DNA of 39,590 nt from Actinomycetota bacterium (GCA_014381945.1 JACNKQ010000027.1:1-39590); one strand, 5' to 3'; positions 9,726-20,400 are shown, counted from the first letter of the stretch. Translations and numbers: made by a program. The notes: generated by a model from the sequence alone, not told the origin.

Positions 9726-10847
9726 TCAGCGGAACCTCGGAATCACGTGCTCGCCGATGTTGCGGACCGTTTCGAGCATGGCCGACTGGGGCACTGTTCC
9801 CATCTGGTTCAGGAACAGGATCTCGTCGGCGCCTGCCTCTACCAGGCGCTCGACGTAGCCGATGCAGTCGTCCACGGTGCCGTAGGCATGGTTCGGGTTG
9901 AGCAGCGACTGCCCCGCATCGGAGAAGTCCACGGTCACCATCTCCGCACCGAAGTGGGTGGCGACGATCTCGGTGCCGTCGCCGGTGGTGGCCGTGCCTT
10001 CGATCCAGGACCCGGGATCCGGCAGCGGCATCTCACCACCGGTGGCCCAGTGGCCCAGTGCCTCGAGGAAGAAGCGCTGTCCCCGCAGCCCTATCCGCCG
10101 GGCCTCCGCACCGTCCTCTAGGACGATTGCCGGACAGAGGGCGGCCAGGTGCTCGTTGGGCGCATACCCGACCTGATCCTCGGGGCGGCGTTCGGCGAAC
10201 GCCCTGCGGTACGCCTCGTTCTTCGTCGCCACCTCGTCGGGTCCCCCGAACCCCAGCACCAGGGCGCCGATACCCCGCCGGCCGGCGTCGAGCAGCGTCT
10301 CGTGCCTGGTGCACGCCTGGTACAGCGGCGGGTGCGGGTCCTGGAGCGGCTTTGGGTGCACGGGTCGGGAGGGGACGTCGATGAACTCGCCGTGGTGCTC
10401 GACCTCGTCCTCCACGAAGAACCGCGGGATCAGGTGCATCGCCTCGTCGATCATCGGCGGCAGCGCCTCGAGTTCGTAGCCGAAGGTGCCGGCCTCCTGA
10501 CGGGTGGCGCCCTTGCCCATGCCGAAGTGGACCCGCCCGCCGGAGAGGACGTCGAGCGTGGCGATCCGCTCGGCCACCTTCACCGGATGGTTCATCTGGG
10601 GCGGCAGGCATACCACGCCGTGGCCCAGCCCGATGCGGGTGGTCCGGCCGGCCAGGTATGCCAGAAAGGTCTCGGGTGCGCTCATGTGGGCGTAATGGGT
10701 TAGCGCCGTGTGCTCCACTGCCCAGATCACGTCGAAGCCCAACTCCTCGGCAAGCAGCGACTGCTCGACGATGTCTGCGAACACCTGCTGCTCGTTGGCC
10801 GGCGACGGATCGGACATCTGCGCCTCGTAGATCAGCGAGAACTTCAT
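9726..10847 (-). CDS. LLM-class flavin-dependent oxidoreductase (luciferase-like)
   Basis: A 373-residue TIM-barrel flavin enzyme. It opens MKFSLIYEAQMSDP and has LAEELGFDVIWAVEHT, GHGVVCLPPQMNHPVKVAERIATLDVLSGGRVHFGMGKG-type segments, and RPVHPKPLQDPHPP, all typical of bacterial luciferase-like monooxygenases. ATG 10847 is preceded by GAGGGTGG. It would use reduced FMN or F420; the cofactor and substrate cannot be told from sequence. It is divergent from the acyl-CoA dehydrogenase gene; the 145-bp shared region holds a 10-bp palindrome CAATGCATTG at 10865-10874. Confidence 0.9.
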   Translation of the reverse strand: MKFSLIYEAQMSDPSPANEQQVFADIVEQSLLAEELGFDVIWAVEHTALTHYAHMSAPETFLAYLAGRTTRIGLGHGVVCLPPQMNHPVKVAERIATLDVLSGGRVHFGMGKGATRQEAGTFGYELEALPPMIDEAMHLIPRFFVEDEVEHHGEFIDVPSRPVHPKPLQDPHPPLYQACTRHETLLDAGRRGIGALVLGFGGPDEVATKNEAYRRAFAERRPEDQVGYAPNEHLAALCPAIVLEDGAEARRIGLRGQRFFLEALGHWATGGEMPLPDPGSWIEGTATTGDGTEIVATHFGAEMVTVDFSDAGQSLLNPNHAYGTVDDCIGYVERLVEAGADEILFLNQMGTVPQSAMLETVRNIGEHVIPRFR

Positions 10848-10992
10848 GCCCCCACCCTCGCGGCCAATGCATTGCACCGCGGCATCGGCGGGCTGGAGTA
10901 CTGCCCGTCGAGCTGCCCGGCCATGCACGGGAACTGTCGCTGTCGTAGGTTCGGCGGTCGAGCCCCGACCCCACCCACCCCATGAGGACCCC

Positions 10993-12315
10993 ATGGCCAT
11001 CGGACCCGGACTGCACATAGACGACCCCAGCGACGCCAGCCTCAACCTGGCCATGTCGGACGGGGCCCGTCCCCTCTACGACGCCGTCGTCGACTTCATC
11101 GCCACCGAGGTCGAACCGGTCACCTTGGAGTACCACCAGCTGGGTGCCGTGCGCGAGGACCACTGGGGCTACCACCCCGGCCAACTCGACATCCTCGACA
11201 AGCTCAAGGCCAGGGCCCGTGAGAAGGGGCTGTGGAACTTCTTCCTCCCCGACGCCGAGACCGGCGAGGGCCTCTCCAACCTCGACTACGCCTACATCGC
11301 CGCCGAACTCGGCAAGAACCCGATCGCATCCGAGAGCCTCAACTGCTCGGCCCCCGACACCGGCAACATGGAGGTCCTCGAACGGGTCGGCACCCCGGAA
11401 CAGAAGAAGCAGTGGCTCGAGCCGCTGCTCGCCGGCGAGATCCGCTCCGCCTATGCCATGACCGAGCCCGACCTGGCCTCCTCGGATGCCAAGAACATCG
11501 CCTGCCAGGCGGTGCGCGACGGCGACGAATGGGTCATCAACGGCACCAAGTACTACATCTCGGGCGCCGGCGACCCCCGCTGCAAGATCATGATCACCAT
11601 GGTCCAGACCGACCCGGACGGACCACCGCACCGCCGCCAGTCCCAGATCCTCGTGCCCATCGACGCACCCGGACTCACCATCGACCATCCGATGCAGGTC
11701 TTCGGCGACGACGACGCACCGCACGGCCACATGCACCTGACCTTCGACGAGTGCCGGGTCCCCTACGACAACATCCTCCTGGGCGAGGGACGCGGCTTTG
11801 AGATCTCACAGCTACGGCTCGGTCCCGGTCGCATCCACCACTGCATGCGCTCGATCGGCGCCGCTGAAAGGGCCATCGAGCTGATGGTGCGTCGGGGCCT
11901 CCACCGGGAGGCGTTCGGAAAGCCCATCCTGAACCTGGGCAAGAACATGGAGGTCGTATCGAGGGCCCGCATCGAGATCGAGGCGATGCGCCTCATGGTC
12001 CTGCGGGCCGCCAGGGCCATGGACACCATGGGCAACGCCGAGGCCCGGGTATGGATCAGCGCCGTCAAGGCGATGGTGCCCGAGAAGGTCTGCCGGATCA
12101 TCGACGAGGCCATCCAGATCCACGGTGCCACCGGCGTGTCGCAGTGGACGCCGTTGTCTCGGCTCTACACCAGCCAGCGCACGCTTCGCCTGGCCGACGG
12201 GCCCGACGAGGTGCACCACTTCGTGGTCGCCCGCTTCGAGGCCGGCCGCTACGGCGACGGCCCCGGCGAGATCCCGATGCTCGACCACACAGGACCGGTC
12301 TTCACCGGCCCCTGA
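10993..12315 (+). CDS. Acyl-CoA dehydrogenase (ACAD10/11-like)
   Basis: A 440-residue FAD flavoprotein. Visible are the AYAMTEPDLASSDAKNI flavin segment, WVINGTKYYISGAGDP, the RIHHCMRSIGAAERA helix and the C-terminal IHGATGVSQWTPLSRLYTSQRTLRLADGPDEVH-type end. These resemble the ACAD10/11 subgroup more than the short-chain enzymes. It catalyses alpha-beta dehydrogenation of an acyl-CoA, passing electrons to ETF. ATG 10993 follows a GAGGA site; the out-of-frame ATG at 10982 is not used. A TAGGTT hexamer at 10946-10951 is a weak -10 candidate. It is convergent with the DprA-like gene, 22 bp away. Confidence 0.93.
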   Translation: MAIGPGLHIDDPSDASLNLAMSDGARPLYDAVVDFIATEVEPVTLEYHQLGAVREDHWGYHPGQLDILDKLKARAREKGLWNFFLPDAETGEGLSNLDYAYIAAELGKNPIASESLNCSAPDTGNMEVLERVGTPEQKKQWLEPLLAGEIRSAYAMTEPDLASSDAKNIACQAVRDGDEWVINGTKYYISGAGDPRCKIMITMVQTDPDGPPHRRQSQILVPIDAPGLTIDHPMQVFGDDDAPHGHMHLTFDECRVPYDNILLGEGRGFEISQLRLGPGRIHHCMRSIGAAERAIELMVRRGLHREAFGKPILNLGKNMEVVSRARIEIEAMRLMVLRAARAMDTMGNAEARVWISAVKAMVPEKVCRIIDEAIQIHGATGVSQWTPLSRLYTSQRTLRLADGPDEVHHFVVARFEAGRYGDGPGEIPMLDHTGPVFTGP

Positions 12316-12337
12316 GCCGGCGGACTATCCGAGGGAC

Positions 12338-13282
12338 CTATCCGAACGACAGCGCCTGCTGGGTCGGCTCGGGCGGCGCCGGCACCATCTGGTCCGGCTG
12401 GGCCAACAGTTCGTCGATCGACTCGACCCGTTCGAGCGGGGTGGCTCCCCGCCTGGCCAACGGAGCGTTTCCCGGCCCTTCGCCGCTGCCCCGCCAGACG
12501 GCGACCCGGCCGAAGCCACCCCGCAGCGCCTCGATCGCCCCGGCCCAGGTGCCGCCGGTGCCCTCGTCGCTGGCGATCACCACCGTGAGGGTCGACAACG
12601 CGTAGATCAACTTGTTGCGTCCCATGGCGGTGCCGACGCTGAACGGTGCCTCGGGTCCGTAGGGCGTGCACAGCACCGTGTCCCCGCCGAGCACGGCCTT
12701 TCTGGTTGCCGCATTCGACACGGTCCGCATCAGGGAGTCGGCGAGTACGCCGGTCACGCAACCCCCGACCCCGTGGGCCGCTGTCATCGCCAACTGGTCG
12801 ACGCCACGGGCTCCGCCCGACACCACCGGCAGGTCGGTCGACGCAGCCTTCTCCGCAACCTGCCGAGCCACCTCGGCGCCTTCCTCCGAGACACCGCGGC
12901 TCCCTACTATCCCGACCCCGGCTACTGACAACAGGTCGACGGCGCCCGCGACATGGAGCAACGGCGGGGCCTTGTCGTGGAGACGTTCGCGCAAGCGGGT
13001 CGGATAGCCCTCGTCGTGGACGGTCACGGTGGCGATCCCCGCCTCGCTGTAGCGCTCGAGCTCGAAGGCCAGCCCCACCGCCCGGTCGAGGAGTCGGGCC
13101 ACGCGCTCGGCCAGCACATGGTCGAGCCCGAGGGCCACCAACTGGTCCACGGAGGAGCCGAGCATGCCGCCCGGTGAGTCGGCCAGCGGCCAGAACTCTG
13201 ACGCCTTCAACGGATCGACGCCGTCGGCAGCCAGCCGGCTGACCAGCAACGCCGTCGCCAGGGCGTCGTCGGACAGTGTCAC
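12338..13282 (-). CDS. DprA/Smf-like nucleotide-binding protein, RqlI/PsyrA-type
   Basis: A 314-residue protein with a DprA-type Rossmann domain: GIVGSRG (124-130) and the SGGARGVD loop (155-162), followed by GRNKLIYALSTLTVVI and a GTWAGAIEAL segment. The N-terminal 110 residues hold a helical region and HDEGYPTRL, also DprA-like. The C-terminal winged helix of true DprA is not evident. The GTG start (13282) overlaps the TGA of the RecQ-like gene. This pairing, DprA-like partner directly after a RecQ-PRTase helicase, is that of RqlHI and PsyrTA, where the DprA-like protein is the antitoxin. It is therefore probably not a competence factor. Confidence 0.87.
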   Translation of the reverse strand: MTLSDDALATALLVSRLAADGVDPLKASEFWPLADSPGGMLGSSVDQLVALGLDHVLAERVARLLDRAVGLAFELERYSEAGIATVTVHDEGYPTRLRERLHDKAPPLLHVAGAVDLLSVAGVGIVGSRGVSEEGAEVARQVAEKAASTDLPVVSGGARGVDQLAMTAAHGVGGCVTGVLADSLMRTVSNAATRKAVLGGDTVLCTPYGPEAPFSVGTAMGRNKLIYALSTLTVVIASDEGTGGTWAGAIEALRGGFGRVAVWRGSGEGPGNAPLARRGATPLERVESIDELLAQPDQMVPAPPEPTQQALSFG

Positions 13283-15342
13283 GCCGAACGACCGGACGTG
13301 TCGGCAAGGGCGAACGGGTACACCGGACCGGAACCCTCTTTTCGGAGGGCAGCCGCCACCACCGTCAAGGTCCAGCGCGAGTCGACCACGTCGTCAACCA
13401 GCAGGACCGGGTCGCCGGAAACCGGACCCTCCAATGCGAACGCTCCATCGACGTTGCCGAACTGGCTGGTGCTGTTGTTCATCGTCTTCTGCGGGACTCC
13501 CGGTCGAACTCGTTCGAGGACATCCTTGCAGGGAAGCCCGAGCCTGTCGGCGAGCCGGTGGGCGAAGTCGGCCACAGGATCACCGCTCGACGTCGATGGC
13601 ACGTAGGTCACCCACATCGGAGCCGGGTCCGGTAGCCAACGCCCGCCGATCAGATCGACGGATGCCCCGAGCAGGTCATCGCCGAACCTGCCGGCCTCCT
13701 GCTTCGATCGACGGACATCATCACCCCATCCGCCGTCGCCCCAGCGGCTCAACACGCGACCCTCCTCGAGGCGGTGGTCTAGCGGGATGTTGCTGAAATC
13801 GGGCCACTTCTTCCGGGGCTCGATCGGCAGGAAGCCCGACCGGAGCGCCTCTACCGCAGCGGCGACAAGCGAACGGTCAAGGTCGAAGGTCAACGACGTT
13901 TTGACACACCTGTCGCAGACGCCGCAATCCTCGTCGACCCGGTCGTCGAGCAGACCACGGAGGTGCTTCATTCGACATCCCTCGAATGACGCGTAGTGGC
14001 TCATCTGCTCCTGTTCTTCCCTACGACGTGCTGTGACGGCCTCTGCCCGGTCGAGGTCGTAGGACCAGGGCCGGAGCGTGCGCCGCCACCGTGAACCGAC
14101 CTTCTCCACCGCCCCTTCGACGTCGAGCGTCCGCAGCAGGTGGGTGAGCCGCTTTCGTCGCACGTTGAACTCCACCTCCAGTTCCCGCAGGAGAAAGCCC
14201 TCCCCCGCCTCCTCGAGGTACGCCACCAACTCTTCGGCGAGATCTGGCGGCGGGAACGCGTTCTCGATGAAGAAGTCCTGGATGTCGTCGTCCTCACGGC
14301 CCCTGAGCAGGACGCCCCACGACTCGTCCAGACGGCGGCCGGCACGGCCGACCTGCTGGTAGTAGGCGATCGGTGAGGCAGGGGCCTGGTAGTGGACGAC
14401 GAAGCAGAGGTCGGGCTTGTCGAATCCCATACCGAGCGCAACCGTCGCCACCACGACATCGACCTCGTTGTTCAGTAGTCGAAGTTCGAGGTCCTCCTTT
14501 TCGTCTGTGGCGAGTTGGGCGTGGTAGGCGGCGGCGTTGAGTCCCTGTGACCGCAGCCAGTCGGCGACACGGCGGCTGTCGGCGACCGTGAGGGTGTACA
14601 CGATCCCTGACCCCCCGAGCCGGGGAATCGCCGTGGCGAGCCAGGCCATCCGTTCGGCCGGGGCAGGCAGGTCGAGGACATGGAGCCGGAGGCCTTCGCG
14701 GTGCAACGATCCGCGGATGACCTGGAGCCGATCTCCGAGTTGGCCGGCCACGTCGTAGACGACCCGGTCGTTGGCCGTGGCGGTGCATCCCACGACCGGC
14801 ACACCGCGCGGCAGCCGGTCGAGCACGCGTCCGATCCGCTGGTAGTCGGGACGGAAGTCGTGTCCCCAGTCGGAGATGCAGTGGACCTCGTCCACGACAA
14901 GCAGGCCTGCCGTGGATCCGACCTCGGGGAGGACATCCCGTCGGAATGCCTCGTTGGCGAGACGCTCAGGAGAGATAAGGAGGACGTCGACCTCGCCGGC
15001 ATCTATCTCTTCCTGGACCTGAGCCCAGTCGTCGCTGTTCGTGCTGTTGATGCTGACGGCACGCACGCCCATCCGTTCGGCCGCAGCGATCTGGTTGCGC
15101 ATGAGCGCCAGCAGGGGCGACACGAGCAGCGTCGGCCCGGCCCCCCGATCCCGGAGCATCCGGGTGGCGATGAAGTAGACGGCGCTCTTGCCCCAGCCGG
15201 TCCGCTGGACGAGAAAGACCCGCCCCCGGTCCTCGACCAGCGTTCGGATCGCCTCGAGCTGCTGGGGGCGGAACTCGGAACGATCGTCACCGGTCAGTTG
15301 CCGCAACAGGTCGTGAGCCTCAGCCTCGAAGTCGTCGCTCAT
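13279..15342 (-). CDS. RecQ-like helicase with C-terminal phosphoribosyltransferase-like domain, RqlH/PsyrT-type
   Basis: 687 residues. The helicase has Walker A RTGWGKS (47-53; canonical RecQ has TGGGKS), DEVH (151-154; canonical DEAH), GCTATAND and QVGRAGR (motif VI). A RecQ zinc-binding site follows (about 455-478: CRMKH..., CGVCDRC). There is no HRDC domain; instead the C-terminal 120 residues look like a ComF-type phosphoribosyltransferase, with the PRPP loop VLLVDDVVDSRWT. Such helicases form toxin-antitoxin or anti-phage pairs with a DprA-like protein (RqlHI, PsyrTA). ATG 15342 has GAGGAA just upstream. It is divergent from the alkylsulfatase gene. Confidence 0.92.
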   Translation of the reverse strand: MSDDFEAEAHDLLRQLTGDDRSEFRPQQLEAIRTLVEDRGRVFLVQRTGWGKSAVYFIATRMLRDRGAGPTLLVSPLLALMRNQIAAAERMGVRAVSINSTNSDDWAQVQEEIDAGEVDVLLISPERLANEAFRRDVLPEVGSTAGLLVVDEVHCISDWGHDFRPDYQRIGRVLDRLPRGVPVVGCTATANDRVVYDVAGQLGDRLQVIRGSLHREGLRLHVLDLPAPAERMAWLATAIPRLGGSGIVYTLTVADSRRVADWLRSQGLNAAAYHAQLATDEKEDLELRLLNNEVDVVVATVALGMGFDKPDLCFVVHYQAPASPIAYYQQVGRAGRRLDESWGVLLRGREDDDIQDFFIENAFPPPDLAEELVAYLEEAGEGFLLRELEVEFNVRRKRLTHLLRTLDVEGAVEKVGSRWRRTLRPWSYDLDRAEAVTARRREEQEQMSHYASFEGCRMKHLRGLLDDRVDEDCGVCDRCVKTSLTFDLDRSLVAAAVEALRSGFLPIEPRKKWPDFSNIPLDHRLEEGRVLSRWGDGGWGDDVRRSKQEAGRFGDDLLGASVDLIGGRWLPDPAPMWVTYVPSTSSGDPVADFAHRLADRLGLPCKDVLERVRPGVPQKTMNNSTSQFGNVDGAFALEGPVSGDPVLLVDDVVDSRWTLTVVAAALRKEGSGPVYPFALADTSGRSA

Positions 15343-15478
15343 CGTTCCTCCCGGTTTCGCCGGCTGTACCGACCATTGTCTCGCGGCCCTGTGACAGTTG
15401 TCCGGGACCCCGGTCAGGCACTACGGGCGCACGTGTGGTTCCCTTTCCCCGCACCCCGAGACACGGAGCGACGCTGCG

Positions 15479-17401
15479 ATGGCCGACGACCCACATTCGC
15501 CCAAGCCGGCTGAGGCGCAGACGCGCTCCGACCTTGCGGCCTTTGCCGCCACCCTTCCGCCCGACGACGGCAGCGACGCCGCCAACGTGGCCCGCGGCTT
15601 CATCGCCACGCGCGTCGAACCGGTCATCGAGAAGCTGGTGCCCAACCCTTGGATGCCGATCAGCTGGGACCTCTCGAAGTCGGACTTCGTGCACGGCCCC
15701 TGCCCCGAAACCGTCAATCCGGCGCTGTGGCGCCAGGCCGGCTTCAATGCACAGCACGGCCTCTACGAGGTCTGCGACGGCTTCTACCAGGTGCGCGGTT
15801 TCGACACCTCGAGCGTCACCTTCATCCGTGGCGACGAGGGCTGGGTCGTGATCGATCCCCTGACCACCCAGGAGAGCGCAGCCGCCGCCTACGGACTCGT
15901 CACCGAGCACCTCGGCGAGCGCCCGGTCACGGCGGTGATCTACACCCACTCGCACCTCGACCACTACGGCGGCATCCTCGGGGTCGTCGACCAGGAGCGC
16001 ATCGACGCCGGCGAGGTCCCGATCGTGGCCCCGGAGGGCTTCCTGCGCGAGGCCGTGGCGGAAAACGTGGTGGCCGCCCCCGTGATGGGCCGTCGGGCGA
16101 TGTACCAGTTCGGGATGCTGCTGCCATGGAGCGAGCACCATCACGTCGACCAGGGGCTCGGCAAGGGCGTGTCGACCGGTTCGAGTGCGCTCGTCCCCCC
16201 GACGATCGACATAACCGAGACCGGCCAGGAACTGGTGCTCGACGGCGTGCGGATCGAGTTCCAGCTCACGCCGGAGTCCGAGGCGCCGGCCGAGATGCAC
16301 TTCTACTTCCCCGACCATCGGGTTCTCTGCATGGCCGAGAACTGCACGGCCACGATGCACAACGTGCTCACCCTGCGCGGTGCGCTCGTGCGCGACGCCC
16401 TGCTCTGGAGCCGCTACATCGACGAGGCCCTCGACCGCTGGGGCGACGAGACCGACGTGGTGTTCGCCAGCCACGGCTGGCCGCACTGGGGCGGCGACGA
16501 CGTGCGGGAGTACCTCGTCAACCAGCGCGACCTCTACCGCTGGCTCCACGACCAGGCAATGCGCCTCGCCAACCTGGGATTCACGCCCAACGAGATCGCT
16601 GCCCGCATCGACCTGCCGCCGGGCCTGTGGGCCGACTGGCGCTGCCACGGCTACTACGGCACGGTCAGCCACAACGTCCGGGCCGTCTACCAGCGGTACC
16701 TCGGCTGGTACGACGGCCACCCGTCGAGCCTCGACCCGTACGAGCCCACCGAGGCCGGCCGCCGCTATGTCGAATTCATGGGCGGGATGGACGAGCTGCT
16801 GGCCAAGGCCCGGATCGCCTTCGATGCCGGCGACCACCGGTGGGTCGCCGAGGTGCTGCGCCATGCCGTGTTCGCCGACCCCGCCTGCGAGGAGGCGCGC
16901 CTGCTCCAGGCCGATGCCTTCGAGCAGCTCGGCTACCGGGCCGAGTCGGGGCCTTGGCGCGACGTCTACCTGACCGGCGCCCAGGAGCTGCGCGAGGGGA
17001 CCCTGGTCGTGCCCGCCATCCAACGGCCGCGGTTCGAGGTCGTCAGCGGAATGACGCTCCAGCAGGTGTTCGACCTGTTGGCCGTCAAGGTCGACGGGCC
17101 GGCAGCCACGGAGATCGGCCACCTGGCCATCGACTGGCGGCTGCCCGATGTCGACGAGGTGGCCCGGGTCGAGTTGTCGAACGGCACGCTCCACACCTCG
17201 CCGGGACGGACCCACGCGGCCCCCGACGCCACCGTCACCTGCGACCGGGCAGCGCTCAACGACATGGTCTCCACCGGTGGGACCCTGGCCGATCTGGTCG
17301 ATACCGGTACGGCCACGGTCGACGGAGACGCCGACCGGGTGCTCGCCCTCTGGGACACCGTCACCGACTTCCCGCTGTTCTACGCCATCATCGAGCCGTA
17401 G
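15479..17401 (+). CDS. Alkyl sulfatase, SdsA1/BDS1-type metallo-beta-lactamase fold
   Basis: 640 residues in three parts: an MBL domain with THSHLDHYGG (H157, H159, D161, H162), MAENCTATMHN and FASHGWPHWGG; a helical dimerisation domain with GYYGTVSHNVRAVYQRYLGW; and a C-terminal SCP-2-like lipid-binding domain from about residue 520. This is the layout of SdsA1, which uses two zinc ions to hydrolyse the C-O bond of primary alkyl sulfates and releases alcohol and sulfate. I see no clear signal peptide from ATG 15479, so the protein is probably cytoplasmic or poorly predicted at its start. Convergent with putA, 45 bp away. Confidence 0.93.
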   Translation: MADDPHSPKPAEAQTRSDLAAFAATLPPDDGSDAANVARGFIATRVEPVIEKLVPNPWMPISWDLSKSDFVHGPCPETVNPALWRQAGFNAQHGLYEVCDGFYQVRGFDTSSVTFIRGDEGWVVIDPLTTQESAAAAYGLVTEHLGERPVTAVIYTHSHLDHYGGILGVVDQERIDAGEVPIVAPEGFLREAVAENVVAAPVMGRRAMYQFGMLLPWSEHHHVDQGLGKGVSTGSSALVPPTIDITETGQELVLDGVRIEFQLTPESEAPAEMHFYFPDHRVLCMAENCTATMHNVLTLRGALVRDALLWSRYIDEALDRWGDETDVVFASHGWPHWGGDDVREYLVNQRDLYRWLHDQAMRLANLGFTPNEIAARIDLPPGLWADWRCHGYYGTVSHNVRAVYQRYLGWYDGHPSSLDPYEPTEAGRRYVEFMGGMDELLAKARIAFDAGDHRWVAEVLRHAVFADPACEEARLLQADAFEQLGYRAESGPWRDVYLTGAQELREGTLVVPAIQRPRFEVVSGMTLQQVFDLLAVKVDGPAATEIGHLAIDWRLPDVDEVARVELSNGTLHTSPGRTHAAPDATVTCDRAALNDMVSTGGTLADLVDTGTATVDGDADRVLALWDTVTDFPLFYAIIEP

Positions 17402-17446
17402 GCCCGGCGTTTTGCAGCGGCTCTCCCGGGTCGCCGATGGCCACGC

Positions 17447-20400
17447 TCAGCCCTGGTCGGCGCCCACCAGGTTTCCGAAGCGGTGGAGCGTCCGGCTGAC
17501 GGACTGCTCGCGGAGGTACCAGCGCAGCTCGAGGCGGCCGGAGGCGGTCACTGCCTCGTCGATGAGGTCGACCTCGTCGTCGATGGCGGCACGACGCACC
17601 TGGTCGCCGACGGTGCCGACGGCCCGGATGCGGCCGAACCGGTGGTCGGACAGGGAGGCAGCGAAGGCAGGGTCGTCCTCGTCCGCAAGGCGGCTCACCC
17701 GTGGCTCGACGCCGCAACGACGGGCGGCAGCGAGCACCCGGACGACCTCCGCCTCGGTGGCACCGTCGCCGATGCGGATGATCACGTCCGGGTGCGGGAG
17801 GTAGCGCAGCACGTTGGCCTCGGACACGAGGCCGCTGGGATCGTGTTCGATGCCGTAGTGCTCCGCCCACCAGCGGTCGTCGTCGGACAGGTGGCCGGCC
17901 AGGTCGGGAGCCGCTCCGTTCGGTCGCCATGTGCCGAGTTGGAGCAGGTAGTCGTAGCCGCCGGCCTTGGCGCCGGGCCCGATCGATGAACGCTTCCAGC
18001 CTCCGAACGGCTGGCGCCGGACGATGGCGCCGGTGATCGGACGGTTGACGTAGGCGTTGCCGACCGCGACCAGTTCGAGCCAGCGGTCGACCTGTGCAGG
18101 GTCGAGCGTGTGGATGCCGCCGGTGAGGCCGTAGTCGACGGCGTTCTGGAGTTCGATGGCGGCGTCGAGGTCGGGTGCGGCCATCAGGCCGAGCACCGGG
18201 CCGAAGCACTCCGTGTGGTGGAAGTCGGAACCGGGCGTCACGCCGGCCTTGATGCCGGGGGTCCAACAGCGGCCCTCGGTGTCGAGCCGGCGGGGTTCGA
18301 GCAACCAGCGTTCGCCGGGGGCGAGGGTGGTGAGGGCGTCGGCGAGCTTCCCGGTGGCGGGACCGATCAGCGGCCCGAAGGTGGTTGCCGGGTCGGTGGC
18401 GGGGCCGACGACCAGCGAGGCGGCGGCATCAACGACCTGTCGGAGGAACCGTTCGTCGTGGACGACGCTGCCGACGAGGATTCCGAGGCTGGCGGCTGAG
18501 CACTTCTGGCCCTGGTGTCCGAATGCGGACTTCACCAGGTCGGCGGCGGCCAGGTCGAGGTCGGCGCTGGGGGTGACGATCAAGGCGTTCTTGCCGCTGG
18601 TCTCGCCGAAGAGGGGCAGGTCGGGCCGCCACGAGCGGAACAGGTCGGCGGTCTCGACGCCGCCCGTGAGGACCACGCCGTCGGCGGCGGTGATGAGGCG
18701 CTGTTTCACGTCGGGCACGGCCGTGTGGACGAATCGGAGCAGGTCGGTGGGCACTCCGGAGGCCCAGCAGGCCTCTGCGATGATCTCGGCGCACCGGCGG
18801 GTCCGGGACGCCGGCTTGAAGACGACTCCGTTTCCCGCGGCTAGGGCAGCGACCACGCCGCCGCACGGGATGGCGACCGGGAAGTTCCACGGCGGGACCA
18901 CGGCGACGACGCCGAGCGGTGTGAACTCGGCGGCGGTGATCTGCTCGAGTTCGGTGCAGCGCTCGGCGTACCAACGGGCGAAGTCGACGGCCTCGCTGAT
19001 CTCGGGGACGGCCTCGGGCAGGGTCTTGCCGGCCTCATGCGCCATGGTGACGAGCAGGTCGTCGTGGCGGGCCATGAGCTCGTCGGCCACCCGGCGCAGG
19101 ACCTGGCGGCGGTCGGATGCCGGTCGGGCCGACCAGGCCGTCTGTGCGGCGCGCACGCCGGCCACCGCTGATTCGATCCCGGTCACCGTGGTGACGGCCG
19201 GTGTCTGTGTGGACAGGACCTCGCGTCCGGACAGCGACGCCAGCCGTGTCCGGGCAGCGGCCATCGCCGGGTCGGTGTCGGGCTGGTTGGCGAAGCCGAT
19301 CTCGGCCACCTCGACGGGATCGGCATCGCGGCGGGGCTTCGAACCGACGGCCCAACGCATGGTGACGGCCTCGCTGAAGCGGTCTGCCTGTTCGACGAAC
19401 TCCGGCGTGCCGGGCTGGAGCGTGAAGAGGTGGCAGAGGAAGTTCTCGGGGGCTGCGTTCTCCTCGAGGCGGCGGAACAGGTAGCTGATCGCCACGTCGA
19501 AGTCGGCCCGCCCGACAATGGGCGTGTAGAGCAGCATTCCGCCGGTGGCGTCGCGCACGGACCGGGCCTGGGCGGTCGCCATGCCCTGGAGCATCTCGAA
19601 CTCGACCCGGCCGGCGACGCCGCGCTGCTCGGCCAGCAGGTGGGTCCAGGCCACGTCGAAGAGGTTGTGGCTGGCGAGACCGATGCGCACGGCCCCGGCG
19701 TGGTCCGGGCGCAGCACCCAGTCGACGCAGCGCTTGTAGTTGGCGTCGACCTCGGCCTTGGTGGCGTAGGGGGCCTGTGTCCATCCGTGCACCTCGGCCT
19801 CGACCCGTTCCATTGCCAGGTTGGCGCCTTTCACCAAGCGGACCTTGATGCCTGCCCCGCCGGCGGCACGACGACGCCCCGCCCACTCGGTGAGTCGACG
19901 TAGGGCGTCGAACGAGTCGGGCAGGTACGCCTGCAGGACGATGCCGGCCTCGAGGTCGACCAGGTCGGGCTCGTCGAGCAGTTCGGTGAACGCCCGGATG
20001 GTGAGCTCGAGGTCGCGGTACTCCTCCATGTCGAGGTTCACGAAGGTGGGTGGCGACGACGCCATCGCCCTCTGGTAGAGAACACGGAGCCGGTCCTTGA
20101 TGCGTTCGGTGGTGTGGTCGAATGCCCAGAGGTTGATCTGGCTGGCGATGGCCGAGACCTTGATCGACACGTAGTCGACCCCGGGGTCGTCGATCAGCCG
20201 GAGGGTCTGCTCGAAGCGCCGTCCGGCCTCACCGTCTCCGAGCACGGCCTCGCCCAGCAGGTTGACGTTGAGGTCGTAGCCCTCGGACCGGCGTTCGGCC
20301 AGGTGTGCACGACGTTGCCCGGGTTCGGCGTCGACGACCAGGTGGCCGACCATGGAGCGCATGCGACGTCGGGCCAGCGGCATGACGAGCCCCGGCAGCA

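Noticed and set aside
10033-11736. Minus-strand frame of about 567 codons overlapping both LLM and acyl-CoA dehydrogenase genes
   Set aside because: It crosses two confident divergent genes and their promoter region, with no motif.
12305-12320. CCGGC/GCCGG hairpin at the acyl-CoA dehydrogenase stop as a terminator
   Set aside because: Only 5 bp of stem, overlaps the coding end, and is expected by chance at this GC content.
12338-13282. Competence/recombination gene dprA
   Set aside because: The C-terminal domain of DprA is not evident and the gene overlaps a RecQ-PRTase helicase in the RqlHI/PsyrTA arrangement.
15320-17215. Long minus-strand open frame (about 630 codons) opposite the alkylsulfatase gene
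   Set aside because: Antisense shadow of a confident gene in GC-rich DNA; composition is Arg/Gly/His-rich and no motif is visible.
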